This document shows, piece by piece, positions 51,297 to 60,725 of a stretch of 64,000 nt of DNA (within the stretch, counting starts at the first letter, position 1; every line of letters starts with the position of its first letter). Position numbers and translations under genes: made by a program. The notes under the pieces are model-generated. The model saw only the letters and a list, made by a program, of their open reading frames with translations, was not told the DNA's origin and ran no database searches. Source of the DNA: Haloplanus natans DSM 17983 (GTDB lineage Archaea; Halobacteriota; Halobacteria; Halobacteriales; Haloferacaceae); assembly GCF_000427685.1 (NCBI RefSeq), contig NZ_KE386573.1, positions 1,534,938-1,598,937 of the forward strand, read 5' to 3'.

Positions 51297-52034
51297 TCAG
51301 GCGTGGCGTTCGACGACCCGCTCCAGATCCGCCCGCACCGTCTTCCGGTCGGCCGACTCGATCGATGTCCGCGTCTTGCGCTCGTCGGTTTCGGCCATCT
51401 CGCTCAGGAGGCCGCCGCGGCGGTCCACCTCGACGAAGAGGTCGAGTTCGTCGGCTCCCGGGAGCGCAACGAGTTCCACCTCGTCGAGTTCGTCCCGAAA
51501 GCGTCCGGCAGTAGCCCGGAACTCGAACTCCTGGACGAACCGCCGTCCGCTCGCGTACCGGCCGTAGGGATCGGCTTCGCAGGCAGCACCGTGGAGCGAG
51601 AAGCCGAGGTCGTCCATCGCGTCGAAGACGGCCTGCAGACGTGGCGTCGGGCGCACGTCGAGGTAGTCCGTATCCTCCGGATCGACGGCCATCTCGATGT
51701 CGAGTTCCGTCTCGATCCAGACCTCCACCTCCCCGGTCGTGACGGGCGTCCCGTAGGGTACGTCGAACGACACCGAGCGCGTCTCCTCCTGTCCGGGTTC
51801 GATGGTGAGCCCCTCGGCGAGGGTGAACCGGTCGATGTCAGCCGTCTCGTAGCCCTCTTCGGTTCGATAGCGGGTCTCGATTTCGAAGCGGACGGTTCCG
51901 ACCTCCTGCTCGGCGTCGCCGCCGGTGATCTGTACGTCGGCGTCGACGGTGTCGCCGGGGCGGACGGTCTCCGACGGCAGGACGGTGTCGACGCTGGCGT
52001 TACCGATGCCGATGCTCGCGAGGACCTTCTTCAT
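51297..52034 (-). CDS. Spo0M-family arrestin-fold protein
   Basis: 245 residues. MKKVLASIGIGNASVDTVLP and GDTVDADVQITGGDAEQEV match the Spo0M (sporulation control) family with its two-lobed arrestin-like N-domain. The DLGFSLHGAACEAD helix and a C-terminal polar-beta domain follow. In bacteria Spo0M modulates sporulation and phospholipid binding; in archaea the function is unknown. ATG at 52034, with another two codons upstream. Confidence 0.85.
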   Translation of the reverse strand: MKKVLASIGIGNASVDTVLPSETVRPGDTVDADVQITGGDAEQEVGTVRFEIETRYRTEEGYETADIDRFTLAEGLTIEPGQEETRSVSFDVPYGTPVTTGEVEVWIETELDIEMAVDPEDTDYLDVRPTPRLQAVFDAMDDLGFSLHGAACEADPYGRYASGRRFVQEFEFRATAGRFRDELDEVELVALPGADELDLFVEVDRRGGLLSEMAETDERKTRTSIESADRKTVRADLERVVERHA

Positions 52035-52136
52035 ATGCATCCGGCGTCTCAGCCGCGAGAACAATAACGGTGGTGTGGGACTCGTACACACGACCCGGAC
52101 ACAACCCACTTGGTCGTCCGCACCAACCTCCAGTCG

Positions 52137-54851
52137 ATGGATGGGGACGCCGACGCTCCGGCCGGTCTGCCCCTCCCCGACGGCGTCGATGCGTCCGACG
52201 CCGCCGACGCCGACGTACTCTCGCTTCTGGACCCCGCCGTCCGGGAGTGGTGGGTCGACCAGTTCGGCGCCTTCGTCCCCCAGAACGGCGGCTTCTTCAC
52301 GCCGCCACAGCGCGAGGCCATCCCCCTCGTCCACGAGGGCGAGAACACCCTCGTCTGCGCACCGACGGGGAGCGGCAAGACACTCGCCGCCCACATCGCC
52401 ATCATCAACGAACTGTTCCGGCGGGAGCGACGCGACGTCTTGGACAACGCGGTGTACTGCCTTTACGTCTCGCCGCTGAAGGCGCTCGCCAACGACGTAC
52501 ACCGAAATCTCGCCGACCCGCTCGACGGCATCCGGGAGCGACTGGCCGAACGTGGCGAGTCGACGGAGGTGCGCCACGCCATCCGCCACGGCGACACCGA
52601 CGACGCGGCGCGTCGGAAGATGCTCGACGAGACCCCACACATCCTCAACACGACACCCGAGACGCTCGCCATCCTGCTCAACTCGCCGAAGTTCCGGGAG
52701 AAACTTCGAAGCGTCGAGTACGTCGTCGTCGACGAGATTCACGCGCTCGCGGCGAACAAGCGCGGCACGCACCTGTCGGTGTCGCTGGAACGGCTCGAAC
52801 GTCTCGCGGACGGTTCACCGACCCGTATCGGCTGTTCGGCGACGGTCGACCCTCTCTCGACGATGGCCGACTTCCTCGTCGGCCGTGACGGCGGCGAGGC
52901 GCGCGACTGCGAACTCGTCGACGCCCGCTTCGCCCGCGAGTTCGACCTGCAGGTGGACTGCCCGGTCGACGATCTCGTTGGGACGCCGGGCGAGGCCGTC
53001 CGGGATCGGTTCTACGCGGCGTTGGACGACCTGATCGAGGACCACACCAACACGCTGGTCTTTACGAACACCCGATCGGGCGCGGAGCGCACCCTCCAGG
53101 CCCTTCGCGAGCGGTTCGGCTACGACGAGTCGAACTCGGGCTGTCACCACGGGAGCCTCTCGGCCGACCGCCGGAACGCGGTCGAGGCGGGACTCAAACG
53201 CGGCGACCTCGACGTGGTCACCACCTCGACCAGCCTCGAACTCGGCGTCGACATGCCCCACGTCGATCTGGTGGTGCAAGTCGGCTCTCCGAAGTCCGTC
53301 GCGGCGCTTCTCCAGCGGGTCGGGCGCGCGGGCCACCAGGTCGGCCAGGTGGTCGAGGGCCGGGTGGTCGCACTCGACCGCGACGACTTAGTCGAGGCGG
53401 CGGTGATGGTCCGCAAGGCCGAATCGGGCTTCGTCGACCGCGTGTTCGTCCCCGAGAACGCCTACGACGTGGCCGCACAGCACGTCTACGGCATGGCGAT
53501 CAACGCCGTGCGTCGGGAGAGCGAGGTGAAGTCGATCCTCCGTGGCGCCTACCCCTACCGCGACTTCGACGACGACCAGTTCGAGACCCTGTTTCGCTAC
53601 CTCACCGCCGACTACGAGGGGTTGGAGGAACGCAACGTCTACGCCAAAATCTGGCGGGACACGAACGACCCGCCCGAAGGCGAGCACCACCACCCCGACT
53701 TTCCCGTGGGCGAGCCACTGATCGGCAAGCGCGGCCGCCTCGCGCGGATGATCTACCTGACGAACGTGGGCACCATCCCCGACTCGTTCTCGTGTACCGT
53801 GGTCGTCCGCGGCGGCGACGAGTGGGTGGGCGAACTCGACGAGGACTACCTCGACACGCTGGAGCCCGGCGACGTGTTCGTCATCGGGGGCGAGCGCTTC
53901 GAGTTCGTCTACCGCCGCGGGTCGAAGGTGTACGTCGATCGGACGAGCGCCCGCCCGACGGTGCCGTCGTGGTACTCCGAGCGCCTGCCGCTCGCCTACG
54001 ACCTCGCCCGGGAGATACTCGCCTTCCAGCGCGACCTGCTGGATCGCCTCGATTCGGGCGGCGCGCCGGCCGTCAGGGTGTGGCTCCGCGAGTCGTCGCT
54101 CTCGGAACGGGCGGTGCGGGCGCTGACCCGCCTCTACGACCAGCAGGTCGCCTTCGCCGGCGCCGAGAGCGTGTCGACGCCGACTCGGATCGCGGTCGAG
54201 GAGGAGCGCGACCGCGAGGAGTACCGCCGGCGCTACTACGTCCACACCCTCTACGGTCGCCGGTTCAACGACGGCCTCTCCCGACTGCTGGCCGCCGCCT
54301 GTGCGAGCGAGTCGAACGCGAGCGTCACCGTCGCCGTCGCGGACAACGGGTTCGTCCTCTCGATGCCGCTGAACCGCCGGGTCGACGCCGCGGGGCTGCT
54401 CAGGGGACTGGACCCCGACGACGCCCGCGCGGACCTCCGGGCGGCGCTCCGGGGGACCGACCTCCGCCAGCGCTACTTCCGCATCGACGCCACGCGCTCG
54501 CTCATGATCCTGAAACGGTACAAGGGAACGGAGAAGTCGGCGGCGCGCCAGCAGGTCGAAAGCGAGACGCTCCTCTCGCTCGCGGACAACCTGGACGACT
54601 TCGCGGTCGTCGAGGAGACGGACCGCGAGTTGCTGGAGGACAAACTCCACGTCGCGGGGATCGAAGCGGTGCTCGAACGGATTCGCGACGGCGAGGTCGA
54701 CGTGGTCGAACACACGGTGGAGACGCCGACGCCCCGGGCGTTCGGGCTAGCGACGCTCGCGGCCACCGACACCGTCCTCGCCGAGGACGAAAGCACCGCC
54801 CTCCGCGAGTTCCACGAGCGGGTGGTGGCCGAAATCGAGGGCGAGGACTAA
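52137..54851 (+). CDS. lhr: Lhr-type superfamily 2 helicase
   Basis: 904 residues. Motif Q/I APTGSGKTLAAHIAI, Ia YVSPLKALANDV, II VVDEIHAL (DEIH), III GCSATVDPL, IV-VI in the second RecA domain (VFTNTRSGAERTLQ, TTSTSLELGVDMPHVDL, QRVGRAGHQ). A large C-terminal region (about 420-900) holds the winged helix, beta-barrel and Lhr-specific domains. It is a 3'-5' DNA/RNA-DNA helicase in repair. The ATG at 52137 is preferred to the TTG at 52110. Confidence 0.92.
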   Translation: MDGDADAPAGLPLPDGVDASDAADADVLSLLDPAVREWWVDQFGAFVPQNGGFFTPPQREAIPLVHEGENTLVCAPTGSGKTLAAHIAIINELFRRERRDVLDNAVYCLYVSPLKALANDVHRNLADPLDGIRERLAERGESTEVRHAIRHGDTDDAARRKMLDETPHILNTTPETLAILLNSPKFREKLRSVEYVVVDEIHALAANKRGTHLSVSLERLERLADGSPTRIGCSATVDPLSTMADFLVGRDGGEARDCELVDARFAREFDLQVDCPVDDLVGTPGEAVRDRFYAALDDLIEDHTNTLVFTNTRSGAERTLQALRERFGYDESNSGCHHGSLSADRRNAVEAGLKRGDLDVVTTSTSLELGVDMPHVDLVVQVGSPKSVAALLQRVGRAGHQVGQVVEGRVVALDRDDLVEAAVMVRKAESGFVDRVFVPENAYDVAAQHVYGMAINAVRRESEVKSILRGAYPYRDFDDDQFETLFRYLTADYEGLEERNVYAKIWRDTNDPPEGEHHHPDFPVGEPLIGKRGRLARMIYLTNVGTIPDSFSCTVVVRGGDEWVGELDEDYLDTLEPGDVFVIGGERFEFVYRRGSKVYVDRTSARPTVPSWYSERLPLAYDLAREILAFQRDLLDRLDSGGAPAVRVWLRESSLSERAVRALTRLYDQQVAFAGAESVSTPTRIAVEEERDREEYRRRYYVHTLYGRRFNDGLSRLLAAACASESNASVTVAVADNGFVLSMPLNRRVDAAGLLRGLDPDDARADLRAALRGTDLRQRYFRIDATRSLMILKRYKGTEKSAARQQVESETLLSLADNLDDFAVVEETDRELLEDKLHVAGIEAVLERIRDGEVDVVEHTVETPTPRAFGLATLAATDTVLAEDESTALREFHERVVAEIEGED

Positions 54852-56065
54852 CCGAGCAACGTGTTCAGCGCGTCCGGGACCACCAACACGTCGCTGCCCG
54901 GTTCCACCGCGTCGTCCACCCGTTCGGCGGCGTGGAGCAGACACTCCTCGACCACTGCGGGATGCTCGCTGTTCGTGATCCACAGGTCGGCTTCGCGGAG
55001 GGCGCGGGCGACGACGAACGCCCGCTGGGCGCCGGGGTCGTAGCCGGCACGCATCGCCTCGTACAGCGACTCCGCGCTCGTCGCCGTCCGCAGGCGCTCG
55101 TAGAATCGGCGCTCGCCCGTCCCCTCGCCCGCGCCCTCGGTCAAGCGCGCGGGGGTGATCACCCGCCCGCCGGACCGGACGGGGTTGTGCTCGCCGAGGA
55201 CGAGATAGGTGGCACCCCGGGTCGCCTGGTAGAGGGTCGCGTCTTTCGGCGCGCCGACGCCGCCGACGACGGCGTCGAAGGTGTCCTCAAGGGGCACGGA
55301 GAGCGCCTCACGCGCCGTCTCGGCGAGGTCGGCGACGACCGCACGGGGACGGCCGGCGCTCGCGCCGAGAAAGCCGTCCGGCCCCTTCGTCACGTTGAGG
55401 CAGAACTCGACGCCGACGGCGTCGCCCGCGCGGTCGACCGTCTCGCGGAAGGGGTTCCCGTCCACGCGGCCGAGGCGGACGTCCGGGTGTGAGAGCACGT
55501 CCGGGCCGTGGGTGTAGCCGATGAGCGAGCCGTCGCCCGCGCCGACGACGACCGTCTTGGAGCCGCCGGAGAAGCCCGCGTACTGGTGGGGTTCGACCAT
55601 GCCCGTCGAGAGCACGTGATCGGCCTCGGCGACGAGGGGGTGGACGCGTACAGGGACCCGGTCCGAACCGACTCCTCGAACCGTCCCCACCTCGACCGCC
55701 TCGTCGGGGTCGTGGTTGGTTGCCAGAGTGGCGTACTCGCCGAGCGCCGTCCGTAGCTCCGACTCGGTCATCGGGCGGTGCAGACCGAGGCCGACGAGGA
55801 TGGAGACGTTGCAGTCGGGGAGGCGCTCCAGCATCGCGGCGACGAGTACCTCGTCCGGGGTCGCCCGCGTCACGTCGGTGACGACGACCGTCACGTCGTC
55901 GCCGGGGTCGACGAGCGAAGGGAGCGCGGGGCCGTGCGGGTCGTCGAGCGCCGCCCGTGCCGCGACGGCCGGATCGACCGTCTCGCCGCCGGGGAGTTCG
56001 ACGGTCCGCACCGCACAGTCCGGGAGCGACACCTCGACCGTGCCGGTGCCGAGCGGGAGTTGCAT
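54848..56065 (-). CDS. LarA/lactate racemase-like protein
   Basis: 405 residues, DUF2088 fold. The N-domain contains LVGLGLHRPMTESEL, with the catalytic His of the LHRP motif, then LSTGMVEPHQYAGFSGGSK with the second His and the Lys region. LarA racemases need a nickel-pincer cofactor made by LarB/LarC/LarE; none is in the window. The substrate may be another 2-hydroxy acid. The stop overlaps the helicase stop (convergent). Confidence 0.82.
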   Translation of the reverse strand: MQLPLGTGTVEVSLPDCAVRTVELPGGETVDPAVAARAALDDPHGPALPSLVDPGDDVTVVVTDVTRATPDEVLVAAMLERLPDCNVSILVGLGLHRPMTESELRTALGEYATLATNHDPDEAVEVGTVRGVGSDRVPVRVHPLVAEADHVLSTGMVEPHQYAGFSGGSKTVVVGAGDGSLIGYTHGPDVLSHPDVRLGRVDGNPFRETVDRAGDAVGVEFCLNVTKGPDGFLGASAGRPRAVVADLAETAREALSVPLEDTFDAVVGGVGAPKDATLYQATRGATYLVLGEHNPVRSGGRVITPARLTEGAGEGTGERRFYERLRTATSAESLYEAMRAGYDPGAQRAFVVARALREADLWITNSEHPAVVEECLLHAAERVDDAVEPGSDVLVVPDALNTLLG

Positions 56066-56153
56066 ACCCCCGCTGGCGTGGCAACGTGCCTCAAGCTGTC
56101 GATCGGTGATCGCGTCGCCGAACGCTTTTGCGGGTCGGTGCCGGAGTCGACCC

Positions 56154-56891
56154 ATGCGACCGAAGACGTGCGTCGTTACGGGAGCATCGAAAGGGATCGG
56201 CCGGGGTATCGCCGAACGCTTCGGCGCGGACGGCTGCGAAGTGGTTGTCAACTACCGGAGTTCCGGGGAGGCGGCGGCGGAAACCGTCGACCGCGTCGAG
56301 CAGGCCGGCGGATCGGCACTCGCGGTCCAGGCCGACGTGACGGATCTCGCCGCAGTCGAGGCGATGCGCGACGAGGCCCGGGACGCGTTCGGGTCGGTGG
56401 ACGTGTTGGTGAACAACGCCGGCATCACGCAGGACGTGCAGTTCAAGGAGATGTCCCACGAGGAGTGGGACGTCGTCCTCGACGTCCACCTCGACGGGAC
56501 CTTCCACTGCACGCGGACGTTCTACGACGACCTGGCCGCGGCCGAGAGCGGCCGCCTCGTCAACATCTCCAGCATCATCGGGAAGGAGGGGAACTTCGGG
56601 CAGGCGAACTACGCGACGGCCAAAGCGGGGATTTTCGGATTCACGCGGACGCTCGCACAGGAACTCGCACGCACCGGATCGACCGCCAACTGCGTCGCCC
56701 CCGGGTTCGTCCGGACCGCGATGGTCGAGGAGCTCCCCGAGGAGATCAAAGAGACCATCCGCGGGGACACGCCGCTCGGCCGACTCGGGACCGTCGAGGA
56801 GATCGCCGAAGTCGTCGCCTTTCTCGCCAGCGACGGCTCCTCGTTCATCACGGGCGAGGTGATCGACGTGAACGGGGGCAAGGATCTGTGA
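56154..56891 (+). CDS. 3-oxoacyl reductase-type SDR (PhaB/FabG-like)
   Basis: 245 residues. The NADPH-binding TGASKGIGRGIAE, NNAG in VLVNNAGITQD, and the catalytic Ser-Tyr-Lys set SSIIGKEGNFGQANYATAK are present; C-terminal GEVIDVNGGKDL is typical. In haloarchaea this family reduces acetoacetyl-CoA for PHBV synthesis, so a PhaB-like role is plausible, but no pha cluster is near. Divergent from the LarA-like gene. Confidence 0.88.
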   Translation: MRPKTCVVTGASKGIGRGIAERFGADGCEVVVNYRSSGEAAAETVDRVEQAGGSALAVQADVTDLAAVEAMRDEARDAFGSVDVLVNNAGITQDVQFKEMSHEEWDVVLDVHLDGTFHCTRTFYDDLAAAESGRLVNISSIIGKEGNFGQANYATAKAGIFGFTRTLAQELARTGSTANCVAPGFVRTAMVEELPEEIKETIRGDTPLGRLGTVEEIAEVVAFLASDGSSFITGEVIDVNGGKDL

Positions 56892-56905
56892 CCGCGTGCG
56901 CCCTC

Positions 56906-56987
56906 ATAGTGATCGTTATAAGTCAGTACCGGTGGTTCGCCGACCCGTCCTGGCGAACCACCGGTAAACAGTTACAATAAGCACTAT
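56906..56987. repeat. 82-bp dispersed imperfect palindrome, copy E
   Basis: Outer arms atagtgatcgttat and ataagcactat; inner arms taccggtggttcgccg / tggcgaaccaccggt around gacccgtcc. Shares the core with copies B and D. On the minus strand its end supplies the TGA stop of the helicase-nuclease gene at 56987-56989. Confidence 0.85.
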
Positions 56988-59635
56988 CAGCGCCGTGCCC
57001 AGTCGAGCATCCGGGCGTAGAACGGCTCCGATCCCAGTGCGTCGGCGTCGCCGACGAGGACGAGCGCCCGCTTCGCCCGGGTGAGCGCGACGTTCACCCG
57101 GCGCGTGTCCTCGAAGATGGGGCCGTCCAGGTCGTCGGTGGCGACGAAGGAGACGACGACCACCTCGGCGCTCGACCCCTGGAACCGGTCCACGGTGTCG
57201 ACGGCCACGTCGACCCGACGGCCGATTTCGGCCACCTGCGCGCGGAAGGGGGCGATCACCACGATGTCGTCGGGGTCGACGCCGGCATCGAGATACTCCT
57301 CGACGACCGCGGCCACCCGGTCGGCCTCGATGGGGTTGGCGTTGCCCTCGCGCCGGCCGTCGGGGTCGACGAATCGGACGCCCCGACTGAGGTGGGTCGG
57401 AACTGGGTCGACCACCCCCGGCAGATCCGCGAGCGTCCCGCCCGCCACTTCGGGCGTGGCGGGGCGGAGCGCGCCGTCGTAGAACTCCCGCGAGGCGAAG
57501 GCCTGGATTCGCTGGCTCATGCGGTACTGCCGGTCGAGCATGACTGCTGCGTCGGGATGTTCGTCGTGGAGGCGTTCGAACAGCGACGTGGCGAGGCGCT
57601 CGTCGCCCGACTGGACGACCGGCGGAAGCTGTTGGTGGTCGCCGACGAGGACGAACCGCTCCGCGAGGTTGATGGCCGCGAGCGTCCCCGGCTCCGTCAA
57701 CTGCGACGCCTCGTCGACGACGGCGGTGTCGAACTCCGCCTCGCGGAGGACCCGGGAGCCACAGGTAGCGGTGGTGGCGGCGACGACGGGTGCCGACCGG
57801 AGCGCCGCCGCGCGTTCGTTTGGCTCCCCGCGCCGGTCGAGGCGCACGTCGAGCATGTCCTCGCGGACGCCCGTCGTCGTCCCGACACGCGCCACGTCCT
57901 CGAACCCCTGTTCCCGGAGGGCTTCGAGCGCGTTGTCGACGGCGCGGTTCGTAAACGCCGAGAGGAGGACTCGCTCGCCGCGTTCGACCAGGGCGCGGAC
58001 GAGGCGGGCGATGGTGTAGGTCTTGCCCGTCCCCGGCGGCCCGTGGATGAGCGCGAAATCGGCGGCGCCGACGGCCCGCTGGACGGCGGCGTTCTGGGAT
58101 TCGTTGTTGTCGATGAACGTCTCCGGGGTGTCGGAGAAAGTCGGCGCGCGCCGTCCGAAGAGCACGTCCTTCCGGTCGGAGTCGCCTTTCAGCAGGGCGT
58201 CGTGAAGCGCCGTCAGCTGGCGCGAGACGGAAATTTCGGAGGGGTAGACGTCGAGTCGGCGCAGGTCGAGGGGTTCGTCCACCGTGACGACCGCTTCGTC
58301 GTCGAGCGACCGGATACGGCCGAGTTCGGACTCGCCGTGAACCGGATCGCCCGAACTCGCGAGCGCCACGTCGCCCTCGCGGAGCTTCGACACCGCGCCG
58401 TCGGGCACCCGCGCCCGAAGTTCCCAGTCACCGCCCGACAGCTCCCGCCGACCGAGCGGTTCGAGGTCGATCAGCGCGCGGTCCGCGTCCGCCCGTTCCG
58501 TGGCGGTTTGCTCCCAGAGCTTCCGGTATTCGTCGTGGACGGCGCGGCGTTCGTCCTCGACGGCGCGGTAGAACTCCGCGAAGTAGTCACGCTCCACCTC
58601 GGGGAGGGTGGTGCCGACCTGCCCCGCCTTCGACTCCTGATCGAGGCGGCCGGAGACGACCATGCAGGTGTCCTGCTCGAAACACCACTCGCATTTGGCG
58701 TCGGCCTCGTAGCCCGTCGGCACGTCCCGACGCGCCTCCATCGCCGCGATTTCGTTTCGCGTGCGAACGACGAAGGCCAACAGGCCGCGCCCGACCGAGA
58801 ACTCCTTGGCCGGCGAGAGATCGCCGCTCGCCTCCGATCGGTCGAGCGCCGCGTTCTTCGTGTACAGCAACGTGCCCGTGTTCGGCGGGTCGCCCGACTC
58901 GCCGAGCAGGAGCGCGTACGTCGCCGCCTGAATCTTGTCGTGAAACCGGGGTTCGCGCTTCGTGTTCTTTCCCGTCTTGAGTTCGACGGGGCTGCCACGC
59001 CGGAGGGCGTCGGCGCGGCCCTTGATGCCGAAGGTGGGGCTGATGAGGGTGTACTCCGAGCGCCAGTCGTCTTCCTCGGTGAGCGTGCCCTGTTCGAGCC
59101 ACCCCTCGATGGCGGCGGCGTTGCGCCGCACCTCGTCGCGCACCTCGCTCGCCTCGCGGCCCAGCAGTCCGAGTTCGAGGCCGGCCGCCTCGACGTGGTC
59201 CGCGACGGCCGCGTCCAGGTCCCGCCCCCGCAACAGGTCGCCGAACACCTCGTGGACGATGGTCCCTTTCACCACCGGGTACGCGAGCGGCACCCCCGAG
59301 AGCTTGTTCAGGTAGTACATCCGCGGACACTGCACCCACGAGCGCACGTCGGTCACGTCGACGAGGAAGTCGGGTTCGATCACGACGTAGGAGTCGCCGG
59401 TGGTGGCGTACCCCTGCTCGCCCCGGAACTCCGTCTCCTCGGCGTCTGTCACGAGGAGGTCCATGCCCGCGGCCGCGTGGTCGGCGGTGTGGGTCCACTT
59501 GCCCCAGAGTGTGACGGTGACGCCGTCGGCGCCGTCGTCCGGTCGGACGGTCACCTCGACCAGGTCCCGGTTCCCGTGTCGTGTCGAGACGGACCGCACC
59601 TCGCCCACGTCCAGAATCGTCCCGCGGAGGTTCAC
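56987..59635 (-). CDS. Dna2-like helicase with Cas4-type iron-sulfur nuclease
   Basis: 882 residues. N-terminal OB-like strand region (1-80). A PD-(D/E)xK nuclease with Cas4/Dna2 Fe-S cysteines Cys103 and Cys315/Cys318/Cys324 surrounds the catalytic triad Asp209, Glu218, Lys220 (GRADALRRGSPVELKTGK). The SF1 helicase has Walker A GPPGTGKT at 532-539, AVVDEASQ (about 615), GDHQQLPP and a C-terminal RFQGSSAEVVVVSFV. It probably processes Okazaki flaps or broken ends. No cas genes are adjacent. Confidence 0.92.
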   Translation of the reverse strand: MNLRGTILDVGEVRSVSTRHGNRDLVEVTVRPDDGADGVTVTLWGKWTHTADHAAAGMDLLVTDAEETEFRGEQGYATTGDSYVVIEPDFLVDVTDVRSWVQCPRMYYLNKLSGVPLAYPVVKGTIVHEVFGDLLRGRDLDAAVADHVEAAGLELGLLGREASEVRDEVRRNAAAIEGWLEQGTLTEEDDWRSEYTLISPTFGIKGRADALRRGSPVELKTGKNTKREPRFHDKIQAATYALLLGESGDPPNTGTLLYTKNAALDRSEASGDLSPAKEFSVGRGLLAFVVRTRNEIAAMEARRDVPTGYEADAKCEWCFEQDTCMVVSGRLDQESKAGQVGTTLPEVERDYFAEFYRAVEDERRAVHDEYRKLWEQTATERADADRALIDLEPLGRRELSGGDWELRARVPDGAVSKLREGDVALASSGDPVHGESELGRIRSLDDEAVVTVDEPLDLRRLDVYPSEISVSRQLTALHDALLKGDSDRKDVLFGRRAPTFSDTPETFIDNNESQNAAVQRAVGAADFALIHGPPGTGKTYTIARLVRALVERGERVLLSAFTNRAVDNALEALREQGFEDVARVGTTTGVREDMLDVRLDRRGEPNERAAALRSAPVVAATTATCGSRVLREAEFDTAVVDEASQLTEPGTLAAINLAERFVLVGDHQQLPPVVQSGDERLATSLFERLHDEHPDAAVMLDRQYRMSQRIQAFASREFYDGALRPATPEVAGGTLADLPGVVDPVPTHLSRGVRFVDPDGRREGNANPIEADRVAAVVEEYLDAGVDPDDIVVIAPFRAQVAEIGRRVDVAVDTVDRFQGSSAEVVVVSFVATDDLDGPIFEDTRRVNVALTRAKRALVLVGDADALGSEPFYARMLDWARR

Positions 59636-59671
59636 GCCCGAGGCTAGTGGCCGGGAGCGAAAAACCCTGTG

Positions 59672-60196
59672 TTACTCCCCCTCGCGCACGTCGCGCAGAC
59701 GCTCGACCGCGTCGTCGTCCGCCGTCGACGCCGCGGTACGGCGGGCGTGTGCGGGGGTCCCTTCCTCCGCCTCGGACGGCGCGTCGGCGACGGGCACCAC
59801 GTCCGTCGACCGACAGAGCGGACAGGCTGCCGACGGGTCCTCGACCGTCGTACCACACACCGAACACGCGACGGCGGCGTCCGTCTCCGGGCCGTCCGCA
59901 GGCGGCGCCTCGGCGTCGTCGTGGCCGGCCGTCCCCGGCGCCTCGGCGCCCGGAATCGACGCGTCCGCCGGCGCCGGGCGGCCGTCCACGTGCGCCTCCG
60001 ACTCCGCCTCCGCGTCGGGCACCTCGACCCGCGCCGGCCGGTCCATCGTACTCGGCGTCTCCAGCGGGCGGTCGTCGCGGTGGACGACCCGCCGGTCGGG
60101 GGCGTCCGACTCCGCGGTGTCGCCGTCCGTATCCGTCGTTTCGCCGCCGAGGACGGTTCCCAGCCACGCCCGTAGCCGGTCGAACACGCCCGTCAT
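59672..60196 (-). CDS. disordered acidic protein with a C-terminal zinc ribbon
   Basis: 174 residues. After an N-terminal helix (FDRLRAWLGTVLGG) comes a long acidic, Pro/Ala-rich, likely disordered stretch, then a zinc ribbon CSVCGTTVEDPSAACPLC (residues about 112-129) and an end VERLRDVREGE. I recall this as haloarchaeal DUF7093 (tentative). Start overlaps the preceding gene by four bases. Confidence 0.75.
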   Translation of the reverse strand: MTGVFDRLRAWLGTVLGGETTDTDGDTAESDAPDRRVVHRDDRPLETPSTMDRPARVEVPDAEAESEAHVDGRPAPADASIPGAEAPGTAGHDDAEAPPADGPETDAAVACSVCGTTVEDPSAACPLCRSTDVVPVADAPSEAEEGTPAHARRTAASTADDDAVERLRDVREGE

Positions 60197-60639
60197 CGGT
60201 AGTGTTTGAATAGCAGTGCCTTCACGTCGTCTTTCGTTCGCACCTGCTCGGTCGAGCCGTCGGGCAGGTCGACCGCGTACCGTTCGTCGCCCGAGGCGTC
60301 GCCCCACTTGTCGCTGTGGGTGTCGAGGAGGCTCATCATCTCGTCCAGCATGGCGTCGTTGCCGTCGCCGTCGGCCGTGTCGGCCGCGTCGTCGTCCGCC
60401 GGGTCACCGTCGTCGGTCACGACGCGTGCCGTGGCGCCGTTCGTGGCCGCCGCGTCGTCGGGCGTCGTCTCCGTCTCACCTTCCGCCGGTTCCCCGTCGT
60501 CCTCGTACCGATCGAGGAGGTATTCGACGGCGTCGCGGGGGCGGACGTGGCCGTACTTCCCGACCACGTCGCGCGCGATGTCCTCTTGGAGGGCGCGCAG
60601 GCGCTCCTCCTGTTCGGGCGTGATCTCGATTTCGGGCAT
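60193..60639 (-). CDS. two-part acidic protein of unknown function
   Basis: 148 residues. The N-terminal helical part (ITPEQEERLRALQEDIARDVV, RPRDAVEYLLDRYED) resembles ribbon-helix-helix/CopG-like or coiled segments. A disordered acidic linker follows, and a C-terminal mini-domain (DERYAVDLPDGSTEQVRTKDDVKALLFKHYR, read in segments) ends the protein. Overlaps the zinc-ribbon gene, suggesting a shared function. Confidence 0.72.
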   Translation of the reverse strand: MPEIEITPEQEERLRALQEDIARDVVGKYGHVRPRDAVEYLLDRYEDDGEPAEGETETTPDDAAATNGATARVVTDDGDPADDDAADTADGDGNDAMLDEMMSLLDTHSDKWGDASGDERYAVDLPDGSTEQVRTKDDVKALLFKHYR

Positions 60640-60725
60640 GGTCGAGGATTGCGGCCCGCGGAGTATCAATGTGCGTCATCCGTGTGACCGACAGGCTCAC
60701 TTGGGCCGATGCCCAACGCCCGCCC

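Noticed and set aside
57392-59647. 751-codon plus-strand ORF
   Set aside because: Antisense of the Dna2/Cas4-like gene, which has all helicase and nuclease motifs.
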